This document shows positions 19,652 to 32,760 of a stretch of 64,000 nt of DNA, piece after piece. The DNA lies in the NCBI GenBank assembly GCA_032719365.1, contig CM064871.1, positions 66,293,483 to 66,357,482 of the forward strand, in the 5' to 3' direction. Made by a program: the position numbers and the translations under genes. Position 1 is the first letter of the stretch. The number at the start of each line of letters is the position of its first letter. Source of the DNA: Prinsepia uniflora. Lineage: Eukaryota; Streptophyta; Magnoliopsida; Rosales; Rosaceae. The notes beneath the pieces are model-generated. The model searched no databases. It was not told where the DNA came from and was given only the letters and a program-made list of their open reading frames with translations.

Positions 19652-22454
19652 TAGTGGGTGTATTGAAGTGGAGATTTTAAATAATTTCAGTGAGTTTTCA
19701 AATCCAAAAATATTCAATTAAATTTTTTTTCATATAATTCTAGATGCATTCAATGTTTTTTTTTGTATTCAATAAGTGATTTTAATAGAATTTGAAATTT
19801 ATGTGTATTCAATCAGAATTTTAAATGATTTATTAAAAAAATTCATGGTATTCAATTTGTGTTTTAATGGATTTATTTAAAATACGTTGGGCGTAATCAA
19901 ATCGAATTATTTAAGAACTCTTTAAAATATACATGTATTTAAAAATTCGCATATTTTAGATGATTTTAACAAATCTTGGTTTAAAATAGCTAGAATTTGT
20001 TCTCTTTAGTTTTTTTTTTTTGGCCAACTTGTTCTCTTTAGTTCAGTGAAAGCAAAAGGTAATATGTTTTTAGAAATGTCGTGATAAACCATATTTTGAT
20101 GCTTTTAGTAGAGGTTGCTCTAATTAGCTTGGCTAGTACTTGCCCAACTGTATTTGTGAGATTAGTGCAAGGAGTTTGGTCTCGTTATGGGTCGTTGAAG
20201 ATATTTCTTTCCAGTATTTGATGAAATTCACGCTTTAAGTAAAACTTAATTAGTTGGTATAAATTATTTAAGTACAACTTTCTAATTTTATTTATGCATG
20301 CATATGCCAGTAAATTCATGTCTTGTACGTTGTTGGTATTTTATACAAGTTTGTTTGGCTCGTTGTCTTCTTTGATTTTTTATTATTATTTGTGTGTTAA
20401 TCTTTCATAGTATACTATTAAATCTAGTTTACACTTGCTAAGATGGTGAGGATTGTTTTCTTAATTGGAAAGTGCAGGTTTGGTGTAACATTCAAGTGTT
20501 TGCTAAAATGATTCAATCGCTCTTTTCTCAACACTTTGAAGGCTTGTATATAGGCTCTTCATATTCAAGCTTTGAAATTGGATATACGGGCTTACATTGC
20601 TACATATTCATCAATTTCCTTTATACTTAAAGAATTTCAGGTTATTTTCTTTTTCTTTTTAAATTTTTGTATTTTTTCTTGCCCTCGCAACTGATAGATG
20701 GCTCACGTTTGTTAGCTAGGTTATAATTGCATGTGCATGGGTGTGAATGGTTTTGAGTATTTCAACCTTTTATGTATAATTTGTATGAATTGGTTGTTTT
20801 CATTATTTTTTTTTACAAGAACATAGATGGAAAATAAATAAACATATAACTAATAAGTCATTAGTTATATTATCTAGTAGCATTAAAAAGGAAAATGCAA
20901 AACAAAAGAAGTTAAAAGCAAAGTATAGTCAATGGAGCATTCAAGAGAGCAGTACGTTGTTAGGATTACCTGTTGATGTCGTCAAAAGTAATTGGCGTGA
21001 TGCTAGTAGTGGAATATCTAAGAATACAATGTGTGATAAGATACATCATATTCTTAATGAACGTATTGGATGTGAAAAAATTTATAAGCACTATCAAAAT
21101 CGGTTGAAAATTCTGAAGCAACACTATCTAAGTTTGGCCGAGCTTGTGTGCCAAAGTTCTGAATTTGGGTGGGACCCTATCACAAAGAAGTTCACGGATA
21201 GTGATGAAGTATGAGACAATTACTTCAAAGTGGTTCATGATAACAATGAGGCTCGGGAAGTATCATACCAAAATGTGTCAACACCTATTAATTTATCGCC
21301 TTTCTATGACACAAGTTTGAATGTTCCTTTCAAAATGCTCTCTCAATGAAAGAAATCAAAAATTGACTATGAAGCATCTAATATCTTGGTTAACACTACC
21401 ACTAAAGCAAGTCTTATGGAGAAAGTTGGTGTTGGCATAGACTCAATTGTAACAATCACCACTGAAATTCAAAGGATGGGCAACTTGTTGGAGAAGAGAG
21501 AAAGATGAGAGAAAACAAAGAAATAAAGAAGAAACAAACGAAGAAAACAAGGAAGCTCCAAACTTGGATAAGTTTGCTTGTTTCAAAGCGCTCGATACGG
21601 TCCAAAAGTTGGGGATGAAAGATGCATTCTTAAAAATGTCACATGAAGAGCGCTCGGAATGGATACGATATACTACTTTGGATTGAACTAAGAAGAAAAA
21701 GGTTAAAACTTTTGGTTTAGTATTATGCTTAAATTAAGGGAGGTTAATGTTATGACTTTGTAAGTACTATGTTTAAAAAATTTCAGGTTAATTTTAAGAC
21801 CTTGATTTGACATTATGTTTAAAGTTTTTGGTTAATGTTAAGACCTTAATTTTAATTATTGGTTTAACAGTTGTTTTAATTTCCTCCTCTTATTTTACTT
21901 GTTTTCTAGGTTATATGTTTCTTTTGTTTTAATTTAGTCGTAAAAGTTGTTTTCTTGTTGGGTTCAAACTATATGACCGTGGTCAAGTTCTAACCTTTAC
22001 GGAATTCTCAAGTTTTGAGAATACTTGAACGTTTAATTGTCATTATGGCTTGAAATGTATGAAAAAAAGAAAAGTTGGGATTATAGTTTGTGCTTCTAGT
22101 TTTGCATAGTGTCTTGACAATTGCTTCTTGTAATGCACTATCAACAATAAAAGCATGAATGGCTTTGAAGTATTTTACTCAACTTTCATTTTGTTTTAAT
22201 GTGGAGCTGAAAAATACTCTGGAAGTGGAATTATTTTTTATTTTCTTTCTTGGGTTGGGAGTTAATATATCTACATCAGTAGACGCCACAACAGGATTAG
22301 AAAGCTAGATGATGAACTAGGAAATTTTTTTGAGAAATGGGAGCACTGTTTCTAGCTTAGGGAAAAAATAAAGTAAAACAGTAAGTGGGGATTGCTTCTG
22401 TTTTTAAAAGAACATACGACGTCATCATCTAGCATTTGATCTTGACAAAAAAAT
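19652..22454 (+). mobile_element. Decayed PIF/Harbinger-like element, left part
   Basis: A GTGGGTGTATTGAAGTGG start after TTTTA resembles Harbinger-type termini. An inverted counterpart CACCCCCTAA stands at 35833 and, in a second copy, at 42511. The interior is AT-rich and holds the Myb/SANT-like pseudogene at 20872-21690. No transposase (DDE) gene is seen. The TSD is ambiguous (TTA left, TAA right). Assignment rests on the DNA-binding ORF and end similarity. Confidence 0.45.
20872..21690 (+). pseudogene. Myb/SANT-like DNA-binding protein (Harbinger-associated), broken
   Basis: An open stretch starting before 20930 encodes a Myb/SANT-like (Myb_DNA-bind_3 type) domain: YSQWSIQES near the start, then YKHYQNRLKILKQHY and SSEFGWDPITKKFTDSDEV. 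Such proteins are the ORF1 companions of PIF/Harbinger transposases or were domesticated from them. A TGA at 21212-21214 replaces the tryptophan expected after DSDEV. The same frame continues (DNYFKVVHDNNEA) to another TGA near 21347 and further stops in the Glu/Lys-rich C-terminus (to about 21690). It is therefore a pseudogene. Confidence 0.65.
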
Positions 22455-22647
22455 TCTTCAATTTATGTTGTTGTTTAGTTGGGTTTTACTAGTACTTACC
22501 ACCACTTCACTATTTGTATTAAATAATTGTAATGTCACACCCTACCATCGGTTTATTGCTTTAAATAGTAGAAATGAATGAATCTCAACGATGCCAAATT
22601 TGATATGCAGTATTTGATAACAATTGTAATATTTTTGTGTGATATTA
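22455..22647 (+). repeat. Tandem duplication, unit 1, first part
   Basis: Matches 35856-35909 joined to 41982-42120. It contains ACTTC at 22504-22508, the undisturbed site of the insertion at 35910. It ends in TATTA, the TSD of the insertion that follows. Confidence 0.85.
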
Positions 22648-22694
22648 TGACACGACCGATCTCAATCCCCCGGGATTATTGTGGGATGTGACAT

Positions 22695-25443
22695 TGTCAG
22701 GACCCGTCCCAAATATCACCTTGATACCCGGGACGAACCCTGCTCCCGTCTGACAATCACACAATAAGTACCAGAATAACGACAATACCACTATACGCAT
22801 AACCATCAGACGAAGGAGTAAATATAATACAACTGTCAGTCAGAGCATAGTTCGACAAAATGGGCACAAAATCCTACTATGCTAGTGTGGCAACGGAAGA
22901 ACGTCAGAAGCTCTATGCCTCGATATCTGCCTCAACGTTCACCCCAACGCTATCACCACGACCTGGAGGGAAAATTTAAAACCAAAAGATGTGAGTGGAC
23001 TAAAAGAAAATGAAAGTTGAAAACTGTTTATTATCAAATCAAAGCTAAGAAACTAGAACACTTTGTTCCCTCCGTTTTGAAATCACATGCCTAACTCAGT
23101 GATTAAAATAGTTATAAACCAAGAAACATCATAAGAAACAGAAACACTATAAAATATCATAAGAAACAGAAACGCTATAACAACACCATTTTCTGATCAA
23201 ACCTACTGGGTCTATCCGAGTCTTTAAACTCAACCAGGCCTTAATGTAATCCGAGTCTTTAAACTCCCGAGTCTTTAAACTCAAAGGCCTACGGGGGAAA
23301 ATCAATATATCCGAGTCTTTAAACTCCCGAGTCTTTAAACTCAATCCGGGCCCGTCCCCCGTCAATCAATATCCGGGTCTTTAAACCCATATCCAGATCC
23401 AGCAAATCCAATCCCAATTCATTGTAAAACAATTTGAAATCCATCGCCATACTCGAATTCGAAATCCCCGGTTCGAAGCCCTTCCAGCGTTCAGAACTGT
23501 CATTCCGAACCCAAATCCGGAAATCCATTATTATACCAAAAACCACATGTAATCACAAATCCTTTTTCACAACCCATTTATCAGTATAAAAAAAACATTT
23601 ATAAATTTAAATCCTCAAAGATGTTATCAAGGTCTGAAAACCAGCTTTTCTCGAAAAACATGTGAAATCCCGGAAATATCTCGAAAAACTTGTAACCATA
23701 GCAACCACATATAACCATAAACAAGGAGCATAAAAACACGTTTAATATCGTAAATTATAATAAAAACAGTTAGGCATGCTCGAAAGAAAAGAAAGAGTCC
23801 ACTCACAGATCGAAACGAGTCAATTGTGCTCCGTGCGCTCCTCGACTGTCTCGGGTGTCTCCCGTCCTGTCAATAGACACCAAATAGGGTCACAATTACA
23901 TCAAGGATACTCACTCTATTTCCCCAATTTTTCGGGAATTTAAATAATATTTTATTCATAAACCCTAAACCGTCCGGATTCCCGAACCATCCCATAACTT
24001 CGTCCGCTTAACCCGAAAACTATACCATTGGATTCCTTAGAACATTTAGAACTAAAACAATGTTGGAAGCTTGGCCGGATTCCTCCCCACGCGCCTCCAC
24101 GTGCCGCCCAAAGTGGCTGCGCGTGGGCCTCACGCGCCTGCTACAGTGCCACCGTCTCCCTCGATCGAACCCGGTTCGCACCAGGCTGCAACCCGGACCG
24201 GCGAGAGCCGTTCTCCACCGTCCGGCCACCGTTTCCCCTCCTTTCTTCACCTAAAGCTTCGTCCAATCTCAAAGAACTCCTCCCCCTCACTCTCTTGGTT
24301 CGGCTCGACCCACAACTTCACAACTAAAGCTCGAAAGAAAAACCAAACAAAACTCTATTTTCCTTCCCGGCCACCCAGTGCTTCCCCCTTCACGGTGGTC
24401 ATTCTAAACTCCTCCCACAACTTCACTGAGTCACACACAACTCACAGGAACCCTCGACTCACTCTCTAAGTCCACGATTTTCAATTTGAAACTCACGGGA
24501 AAAACAGGGGAATAGAACTCACCTTTCGATTCCGTCTCCGCTGTGCGCACCGCCGCGTGCCACGGTGTTCGTTGGGTCCCCTGCAACCTCCTAAGCCTCC
24601 CATTGCCTGGGTTTGAGCCACCTCACGGCGTAGCCACCGCCACAGTCCGCCTTCTCTCTGTTTTCCCAGAAACTGCAACCGTCCTCCGCCGTGTCCCCGT
24701 GCACAATTTCCGTCCAACAGCACGACCACCCGCTCACTTTTATCTCCCTGTCACTCTCACGAATCACTCTTCACTCTCCCTTACACAGAATTGATCAATC
24801 TTCCCCAATTTCTCACCCTCTGTTTTCTGCGTTCAACCCAAATGCACGATTTGTTTTTGAACGGTTTGTGGCCGTGTATATGATACACACTTGTAGAAGC
24901 CTCTGGTGCCTAGCCACGTGTCCACAATCCCATGGACAACAGTACAAAATATCCTATCCCACTCAGCCACTTGTCCTAATCTGATTGGCTGAGGGAAAAA
25001 GACCATTTTGCCCCTCATTTAAATAATTACCGTTTTGCCCTCAAACGTTCTAGACCCGTAACTATACCGTCCAACGTCCGATGACAGCATGCCGCCTGTC
25101 GTTATACTCAGGACGTCGAGACCTATCTAACGGTCCTCGGTCTACGTGAAAATCACCAGTCCTCCAAAAAGTCAACATTTTTCCTCATTTAGTCAAATTT
25201 ACGGTAACGCCCTCAATCTTCCGAACGTCATAACTTTTTCTCCGATTGTCCGAATCGAACCTGCCACCTGTCAACGGACTCGTGACGTCCTAAACTACGT
25301 CACGGTCAATAGTCAACACTCATCCAACTAGTAAATCGAAAAATCAACTTTTGGCCTACTATTCACAAGGGCAAAATCGTCCTTTTATACAAAACCTTTA
25401 CACAATTACATTTTTACCCTTCCCGAAGGTACGGGTTGTTACA
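22695..25443 (-). repeat. 3' LTR of the Tekay-like element
   Basis: TG...CA ends (TGTCAGGACC to GGTTGTTACA). It carries the CGAGTCTTTAAACTC phrase array at 23215-23345, a GTCCACTCACAG motif near 23798, and near its right end the repeated ACGTC / CTGCCACCTGTC phrases common to the other LTRs. Open frames within it recur in the other LTR and are not genes. Confidence 0.95.
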
Positions 25444-25445
25444 AT

Positions 25446-25458
25446 CTACCCTCCTAAA
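25446..25458 (-). other. Polypurine tract
   Basis: The minus strand reads TTTTAGGAGGGTAGA directly before the 3' LTR start (TGTAACAACCC). It is the expected plus-strand primer. Confidence 0.85.
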
Positions 25459-25478
25459 AAGAATTTCGTCCCCGAAAT

Positions 25479-25802
25479 TCAGTGAAACAAATAAGGGTAC
25501 TGCTCGCGCATTAAGGCCTCGGGTTCCCAAGTAGCTTCTTCCACCTGATGATTCCTCCACAATACCTTAACTAAGGGAACTGTCTTCCGTCGTAAGACTT
25601 TATCCTTCCGATCCAAAATCGCTACTGGCTGCTCTTCAAAGCTCAAGTCTTCCCTCAGTTCAACTGGTTGTGCTTCCAGAACATGTGAATCATCTCGAAT
25701 ATACTTCTGAAGCATAGAAACATGGAAAACATTATGTACTTTCGCTAGGTCTGCTGGTAAAGCCAATCGATATGCAACAGCACCAATCCGCTCCAAGATC
25801 TC
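25479..25802 (-). pseudogene. Retrotransposon integrase C-terminus with chromodomain
   Basis: About 105 codons in the same frame as the RT-integrase ORF but cut from it by a TAA at 25805-25803. VFHVSMLQKYI marks the integrase tail. PVAILDRKDKVLRRKT, VLWRNH and ATWEPEALMR form the chromodomain, thought to direct integration to particular chromatin. It ends in a natural TGA. Confidence 0.9.
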
Positions 25803-28335
25803 TTAAGATCCAATGTAACGAGGACTCAACTTCCCCCGTCTGCCAAACCGTACAATTCCTTTCCAAGGAGATAATTTCAAGAAAACCCAATCGCCTACGG
25901 CAAACTCCAAATCTCTGATCCTACGATCGGCGTAACTCTTCTGTCGGTCCTGAGCTGCTTTCAGTCGATCGCGAATCAATGCCACTTTTTCCTGAGTAAG
26001 GTCCACCAATTCGGAAGTAGTGAGTCTCCTCTCACCAACCTCAGTCCAACACAATGGGGTCTGACACTGTCGCCCGTACAGAGCCTCGTAAGGTGCCATT
26101 CCAATGCTCTCCTGATAACTGTTATTATAGGCGAACTCCATCAAAGGCAGATGTGATTCCCAAGTACCCTGAAACTGCAGTACACACGCTCGCATCATAT
26201 CCTCGAGAATCTGGATGGTCCGCTCAGACTGTCCATCGGTCTGAGGATGAAATGCAGTACTAAAATGCAGCTTTGTCCCAAAAGCTTCCTGTAAGCTCTG
26301 CCAAAATCGAGAAGTAAACCTCAGATCTCTGTCAGATACTATCGACTCTGGAGTCCCATGCAACCGAATAATCTCATCAATAAACAACTGGGCAAACTGC
26401 GCCAACTTGAAGTTCTCCCGTACAGGCAAGAAATGAGCAGACTTCGTAAGTCTATCCACAATAACCCAAACGCCATCGTGTCCCTTCGGTGTTCTGGGTA
26501 GCTTGAATACAAAATCCATCGTTAGGTGATCCCATTTCCACTCGGGAATCGGCAAAGGTTGCATTGCTCCATAAGGTCTTTGTCGCTCGGCTTTCACCTG
26601 TTGACAAATCAAGCATCTACTGACATACTCTGCAATCTCACGTTTCATCCCTGACCACCAGTAATGCTCCCGTAGGGTACGATACATCTTGGTCCCACCA
26701 GGATGCATCGCATAAGCTGAACAGTGAGCCTCATCCAAGATCACCTTCTTCAAGGCTGCATCTTCGGGTACACACAATTGTCCATCCTTAACCAAGGCTC
26801 CATCCTCGCGAATCTCAAAGTCCTGTCTCTCTCCAGCCTCGATCTCAATACGTATGATGCCCAAAATAGGGTCCTCAAACTGAGCATCAATAACCTGATC
26901 AATCAAAATAGGTCGCACATGGAAACTCGCTAGGAGTGCTCCCTGATCATCCACAGTCAACTTTACTCCCAACCTGCGGAGCTCAACCAACAAAGGTAAT
27001 CGTACCGTCCTCAGATACGACAAAGAACTAGCTGACTTCCTGCTCAAGGCATCGACTACCACATTAGCCTTCCCTGGGTGATACTCAATCGTGCAGTCGT
27101 AGTCCTTAAGTAATTCCAACCATCGGCGCTGTCTCAGATTCAATTCCTTTTGAGTGAACAAATACTTTAAACTCTTGTGATCCGCGAAAATCCTACACCT
27201 CTCGCCGTACAAGTAATGCCGCCAAATCTTCAGTGCATGAACCACCGCCGCCAATTCCAATTCATGAGTAGGGTAGTTCATCTCATGGGGTTTCAACTGC
27301 CGGGAAGCATAAGTAATCACTTTCCCGTGCTGCATCAAGACACAACCCAAACCTTGCAAAGAAGCGTCACTGTACACCTCGAACTCCCTACTATCGTCTG
27401 GAAGGGCTAACACAGGAGCAGATGTCAACCGCCTTTTAAGCTCCTGGAAACTCTGTTCACATTCCTCATCCCAATCAAATCGAACTCCCTTCCGAGTCAA
27501 CCTCGTCAATGGAGCGGCTAGAATCGAAAAGCCCTCAATAAAGCGCCGGTAATAACCTGCCAAACCCAGAAAACTCCTGATCTCTGTCACCGTCTTGGGC
27601 TGTTCCCATTTTGCTACTGCCTCAACTTTCTGAGGATCCACGCTGATGCCCTCGGCCGAAATCACATGGCCAAGAAATCCAACACTGGTCAACCAGAACT
27701 GACACTTACTCAGCTTCGCATACAACTGATGCTCCCTCAAGGTCTCAAGCACTATTCTCAGATGTTTCTCATGCGCCTTCGCACTCTTCGAATACACCAA
27801 AATGTCATCAATGAAGACGATCACAAAACGATCCAAATATGACCGAAACACTCGGTTCATAAGGTCCATAAAAGCTGTTGGGGCATTAGTTAAACCAAAA
27901 GGCATCACAACAAACTCATAATGACTGTACCTGGTCTGGAAGGCTGTCTTGGGTACATCCTCCTCTTTAACCCTCAACTGATGATAACCGGAGCGAAGAT
28001 CAATCTTCGAAAAGTACTGTGCTCCCTTCAATTGGTCAAACAAATCGTCAATCCGGGGTAGGGGATACTTATTCTGAATAGTTACCTTATTCAGTTGTCT
28101 GTAATCCACACACAATCTCAATCCTCCGTCCTTTTTCTTGACAAACAATACAGGTGCTCCCCAAGGTGACATACTCGGTCGAATGAATCCTATATCGACC
28201 AACTCTTGCAGTTGGGCCTTAAGTTCCCTCAATTCTGCAGGTGCCATGCGGTAAGGAGTCTGTGAAATAGGCTGTGTACCTGGAAGAAGATCAATCGTAA
28301 ACTCGATATCTCGGTGAGGTGGTAATCCTGGCAAC
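25803..28335 (-). pseudogene. Retrotransposon reverse transcriptase - RNase H - integrase
   Basis: An open frame of about 840 relevant codons; the first ~30 codons of the longer frame, above 28335, are off-frame. RT shows LDLRSGYHQ-type KIDLRSGYHQL and the catalytic FIDDILVYS (about residue 208). RNase H begins near VYSDASLQGLG. Integrase has the His/Cys finger (HCSAYAMHPG ... CLICQQVK) and the D-D-E residues in TMDF, SDRD and QSERT. It lies 3' of the protease, out of frame by a one-base deletion near 28340, and stops early at 25803 before the chromodomain. Confidence 0.93.
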
Positions 28336-28339
28336 TCTC

Positions 28340-28888
28340 GGGAAAAACATCGGGAAACTCCCGCACCACTGGTATGTCCTCTGCCCTCACTGGCGTAGTA
28401 CGCGTATCCACCACATGAGCTATGTAACCTTGGCACCCCTTACGCAAAAACTTGCTAGCCTCAAGTGCCGATATAACTCCAATAGGAACTGCACGCTGAT
28501 CCCCCTGAAACGTAGTCTCTGGTAATCCGGGACTCCGGAAAGTCACTCTCCTATCGAAACACGCGATAGAGGCATGATGTCTCGTCAACCAATCCATACC
28601 CAAGATAACATCAAAGTCCCGTAAATCCAAAAGTAACAAATCCGCCATCAACTCAACCTCACCTACCAACACCAGACACTCTCTCAACACCTGAGTCACT
28701 ACCAACACCTCCCCAGTAGGTGTACTCACCCCTAAAGCACACTCCAAGGTAGACACCTCCCTCTCTGTCACCAGACTACAACTCCGGGCTATAAACGAAT
28801 GCGTAGCCCCAGGATCTATCAAAGCAAAAACAGTGTGGCCATGTATGGTAAGTGTACCTGTCACCACTCCCGGTGCGGATCTGGCCTC
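28340..28888 (-). pseudogene. Retrotransposon aspartic protease region
   Basis: The frame carries the protease active site as ALIDPGATHSF (D-P-G variant, common in plant gypsy elements) and GMDWL downstream. It is in the same frame as gag but separated by a TAG at 28891-28889. The frame leaves register after DVFPE through loss of one base, after which the RT frame continues. Confidence 0.88.
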
Positions 28889-29927
28889 CTACTGCGTCAT
28901 CGTAAAAACTCGCGCCTGAGGTCCCGATGACCTACCGCGCCCTCTAGAACTGCTCGTAGCACCACCGCCACCCCTAGGGCCTGCTGCCCCTGACACTGAA
29001 GCAGTACTCCGCCCGGGTTCTGCTGCACCTCTGCCTGCTCCACCCTCCTGAGCCAACAACGGGCACTCCCTCCGAAAGTGTCCTCGCTCTCCATAATAGA
29101 AGCAAGCATCCCTACCGGGTCCACCGGTCTGCCTCCCAGTAGAAGCAACAGAAGTAGCACTCGCCTGAGGAGTTGGCTGTGCCCTAGCTCCTCGAAATCC
29201 AGAGCCCTGAAAACTGCCTGGTCTGCCATACCGGGCTCCACCAGCCGATGACGAACCACCAAAATTGCCCCGTTTCGGGGTCTTCTGACTCAATGCTCCA
29301 GGGAATGACTCTCGGCGTCGCACACTGCCCGAGTACTGTGGCCTAGCAGGCAAACTGGCCTCCACTCTAACAGCAGCATCAGATAACTCCCGGAAAAGTA
29401 GCAAAAGAGCCGGCTGTCACAATGGCTCTAATCTCTCCCCGAAGACCCAACTCAAACCAGCGGCACTTCTCCACCTCGGTTGCCACAAATGCAGGAGCAA
29501 ATCGGGATAGCATCTGGAATCTTTGCTCATACTCAGCGACTGTCAGGTTCCCTTGCTTCAACTGAAGAAATTCTGCTTCTTTAGCATCCCGGAAAGAGCG
29601 GGGATAGTACTGATCTAGAAACCGCTCCCGGAAAGTCTCCCATGTCACGGTATGTGCATCCCAGCCGGACAACTCCAGCGTATACCACCACTCATACGCT
29701 GCTCCATCCAACAGAAACGTAGCCAACAAGACCCGGTCCTCTGGAGGACAGTGCATCACCCCAAAAATACGCTCGAGTCGGGTGATCCATCGGTGAGCTT
29801 CCTCTGGGTCTGCCCCACCGCTGAACGTAGTAGCCCCAAGCCGTTGGGCTCTCTCAATCGAAGCGCTCTCAGTCCCTCTCGCCGCTTCGTCTTCAGGTCG
29901 TGGAGGGGGTTCACGTCTTGGAGGCAT
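28889..29927 (-). pseudogene. Retrotransposon gag with frameshift
   Basis: The start is chosen at the ATG at 29927 (MPPRREPPPR). The capsid-like part has WETFRERFLDQYY and FLQLKQGNLTVAEYEQRF, typical retrotransposon gag motifs. An extra C near 29388 shifts the frame; the second part (28889-29404) holds the zinc knuckle CFYYGERGHFRREC, whose second cysteine is Tyr, then a Gly/Ser/Arg-rich tail. It ends at a TAG that is probably a former glutamine codon. Confidence 0.9.
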
Positions 29928-29993
29928 GATCAAACGTACGTTGAAAGAGGCATAGAGTTAGTAAAACAACCTAGAGACGACACAAACCGACAA

Positions 29994-30011
29994 ACCTAGG
30001 CTCTGATACCA
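29994..30011 (-). other. Primer-binding site (initiator tRNA-Met type)
   Basis: The minus strand reads TGGTATCAGAGCCTAGG, starting two bases inside the 5' LTR end at 30014. Confidence 0.92.
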
Positions 30012-30013
30012 AT

Positions 30014-32760
30014 TGTCAGGACCCATCCCAAATATCACCTTGATACCCGGGACGAACCCTGCTCCCGTCTAACAATCACACAATAAGTACCAGAATAACG
30101 ACAATACCACTATACGCAAAACCATCAGACGAAGGAGAAAATATAATACAACTGTCAGTCAGAGCATAGTTCGACAAAATGGGCACAAAATCCTACTATG
30201 CTAGTGTGGCAACGGAAGAACGTCAGAAGCTCTATGCCTCGATATCTGCCTCAACGTTCACCCCAGCGCTATCACCACGACCTGGAGGGAAAATTTAAAA
30301 CCAAAAGATGTGAGTGGACTAAAAGAAAATGAAAGTTGAAAACTGTTTATTATCAAATCAAAGCTAAGAAACTAGAACACTTTGTTCCCTCCATTTTGAA
30401 ATCACACGCCTAACTCAGTGATTAAAATAGTTATAAACCAAGAAACATCATAAGAAACAGAAACACTATAAAATATCATAAGAAACAGAAACACTATAAC
30501 AACACCATTTTCTGATCAAACCTGCTGGGTCTATCCGAGTCTTTAAACTCAACCAGGCCTTAATGTAATCCGAGTCTTTAAACTCCCGAGTCTTTAAACT
30601 CAAAGGCCTACGGGGGAAAATCAATATATCCGAGTCTTTAAACTCCCGAGTCTTTAAACTCAATCCGGGCCCGTCTCCCGTCAATCAATATCCGGGTTTT
30701 AAACCCATATCCAGATCCAGCAAATCCAATCCCAATTCATTGTAAAACAATTTGAAATCCATCGCCATACTCGAATTCGAAATCCCCGGTTCGAAGCCCT
30801 TCCAGCGTTCAGAACCGTCATTCCGAACCCAAATCCGGAAATCCATTATTATACCAAAAACCACATGTAATCACAAATCCTTTTTCACAACCCATTTATT
30901 AGTATCAAAAAAACATTTATAAATTTAAATCCTCAAAGATGTTATCAAGGTCTGAAAACCAGCTTTTCTCGAAAAACGTGTGAAATCTCGGAAATATCTC
31001 GAAAACGTGTAACCATAGCAACCACATATAACCATCAACAAGGAGCATAAAAACACGTTTAATATCGTAAATCATAATAAAAACAGTTAGGCATGCTCGA
31101 AAGAAAAGAAAGAGTCCACTCACAGATCGAAACGAGTCAATTGCGCTTCGTGCGCTCCTCGACTATCTCGGGTGTCTCCCGTCCTGTCAATAGACACCAA
31201 ATAGGGTCACAATTACATCAAGGATACTCACTCTATTTCCCCAATTTTTCGGGAATTTAAATAATATTTTATTCATAAACCCTAAACCGTCCGGATTCCC
31301 GAACCATCCCATAACTTCGTCCGCTTAACCCGAAAACTATACCATTGGATTCCTTAGAACATTTAGAACTAAAACCATGTTGGAAGCTTGGCCGGATTCC
31401 TCCCAACGCGCCTCCACGCGCCGCCCAAAGTGGCTACGCGTGGGCCTCACGCGCCTGCTACAGTGCCACCGTCTCCCTCGATCGAACCCGGTTCGCACAA
31501 GGCTGCAACCCGGACCGGCGAGAGCCATTCTCCACCGTCCGGCCACCGTTTCCCCTCCTTTCTTCACCTAAAGCTTCGTCCAATCTCAAAGAACTCCTCC
31601 CCCTCACTCTCTTGGTTCGACTCGACCCACAACTTCACAACTAAAGCTCGAAAGAAAAACCAAACAAAACTCTGTTTTCCTTCCCGGCCACCCAATGCTT
31701 CCCCCTTCACGGTGGTCATTCTAAACTCCTCCCACAACTTCACTGAGTCACACACAACTCGAAGGAACCCTCGACTCACTCTCTAAGTCCACGATTTTCA
31801 ATTTGAAACTCACGGGAAAAACAGGGGAATAGAACTCACCTTTCGATTCCGTGTTCGCCGTGCGCACCGCAGCGTGCCACGGTGTTCGTTGGGTCCCCTG
31901 CAACCTCCTAAGCCTCCCACTGCCTGGGTTTGAGCCACCTCACGGCGTAGCCACCTCCACAGTCCGCCTTCTCTCTGTTTTCCCAGAAACTGCAACCGTC
32001 CTCCGCCGTGTCCCCGTGCACGATTTACGTCCAACAGCACGACCACCCGCTCACTCTTATCTCCCTGTCACTCTCACGAATCACTCTTCACTCTCCCTTG
32101 CACAGAATCGATCAATCTTCCCCAATTTCTCACCCTCTGCTTTCTGCGTTCAACCCAAATGCACGATTTGTTTTTGAACGGTTTGTGGCCGTGTATATGA
32201 TACACACTTGTAGAAGCCTCTGGTGCCCAGCCACGTGTCCACAATCCCATGGACAACAGCACAAAATATCCTATCCCACTCAGCCACTTGTCCTAATCTG
32301 ATTGGCTGAGGGAAAAAGACCATTTTTCCCCTCATTTAAATAATTACCGTTTTGCCCTCAAACGTTCTAGACCCGTAACTATACCGTCCGACGTCCGATG
32401 ACAGCATGCCGTCTGTCGTTATACTCAGGACGTCGAGACCTATCTAACGGTCCTCGGTCTACGTGAAAATCACCAGTCCTCCAAAAAGTCAACATTTTTC
32501 CTCATTTAGTCAAATTTACGGTAACGCCCTCAATCTTCCGAACGTCATAACTTTTTCTCCGATTGTCCGAATCGAACCTGCCACCTGTCAACAGACTCGT
32601 GACGTCCTAAACTACGTCACGGTCAATAGTCAACACTCATCCAACTAGTAAATCGAAAAATCAACTTTTGGCCTACTATTCACAAGGGCAAAATCGTCCT
32701 TTTATACAAAACCTTTACACAATTACATTTTTACCCTTCCCGAAGGTACGGGTTGTTACA
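30014..32760 (-). repeat. 5' LTR of the Tekay-like element
   Basis: Near-identical partner of 22695-25443 with the same phrase array (30533-30663) and ends. Differences are mostly single substitutions and a few one-base indels. Confidence 0.95.

Larger units (their letters stand above)
22695..32760 (-). mobile_element. Full-length Ty3/gypsy chromovirus (Tekay-like), TSD GACAT
   Basis: LTRs at 22695-25443 and 30014-32760 (2749 and 2747 bp) differ by only about 2-3% by eye. Perfect 5-bp duplications GACAT flank it (22690-22694 and 32761-32765). PBS, gag, protease, RT, RNase H, integrase and chromodomain are in the order expected of chromoviruses on the minus strand, then a polypurine tract before the 3' LTR. 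Long LTRs plus chromodomain suggest the Tekay/Del clade. At least four lesions break the polyprotein, so this copy cannot make its own proteins. Confidence 0.95.

Noticed and set aside
20872..21690. Functional Myb/SANT transcription factor gene
   Set aside because: A stop replaces the conserved Trp after DSDEV and further stops follow; the surroundings are a decayed DNA transposon.
23215..23345. CRISPR-like array (regular CGAGTCTTTAAACTC repeats)
   Set aside because: Plant nuclear context, irregular spacing, no unique spacers of constant length. It is the LTR phrase array.
24071..24469. Open frames of 60-130 codons in the LTRs (also 31388-31786, 8463-8867, 14398-14751)
   Set aside because: They recur only because the LTR or element recurs, have biased low-complexity composition, overlap frames on the other strand, and show no domain.
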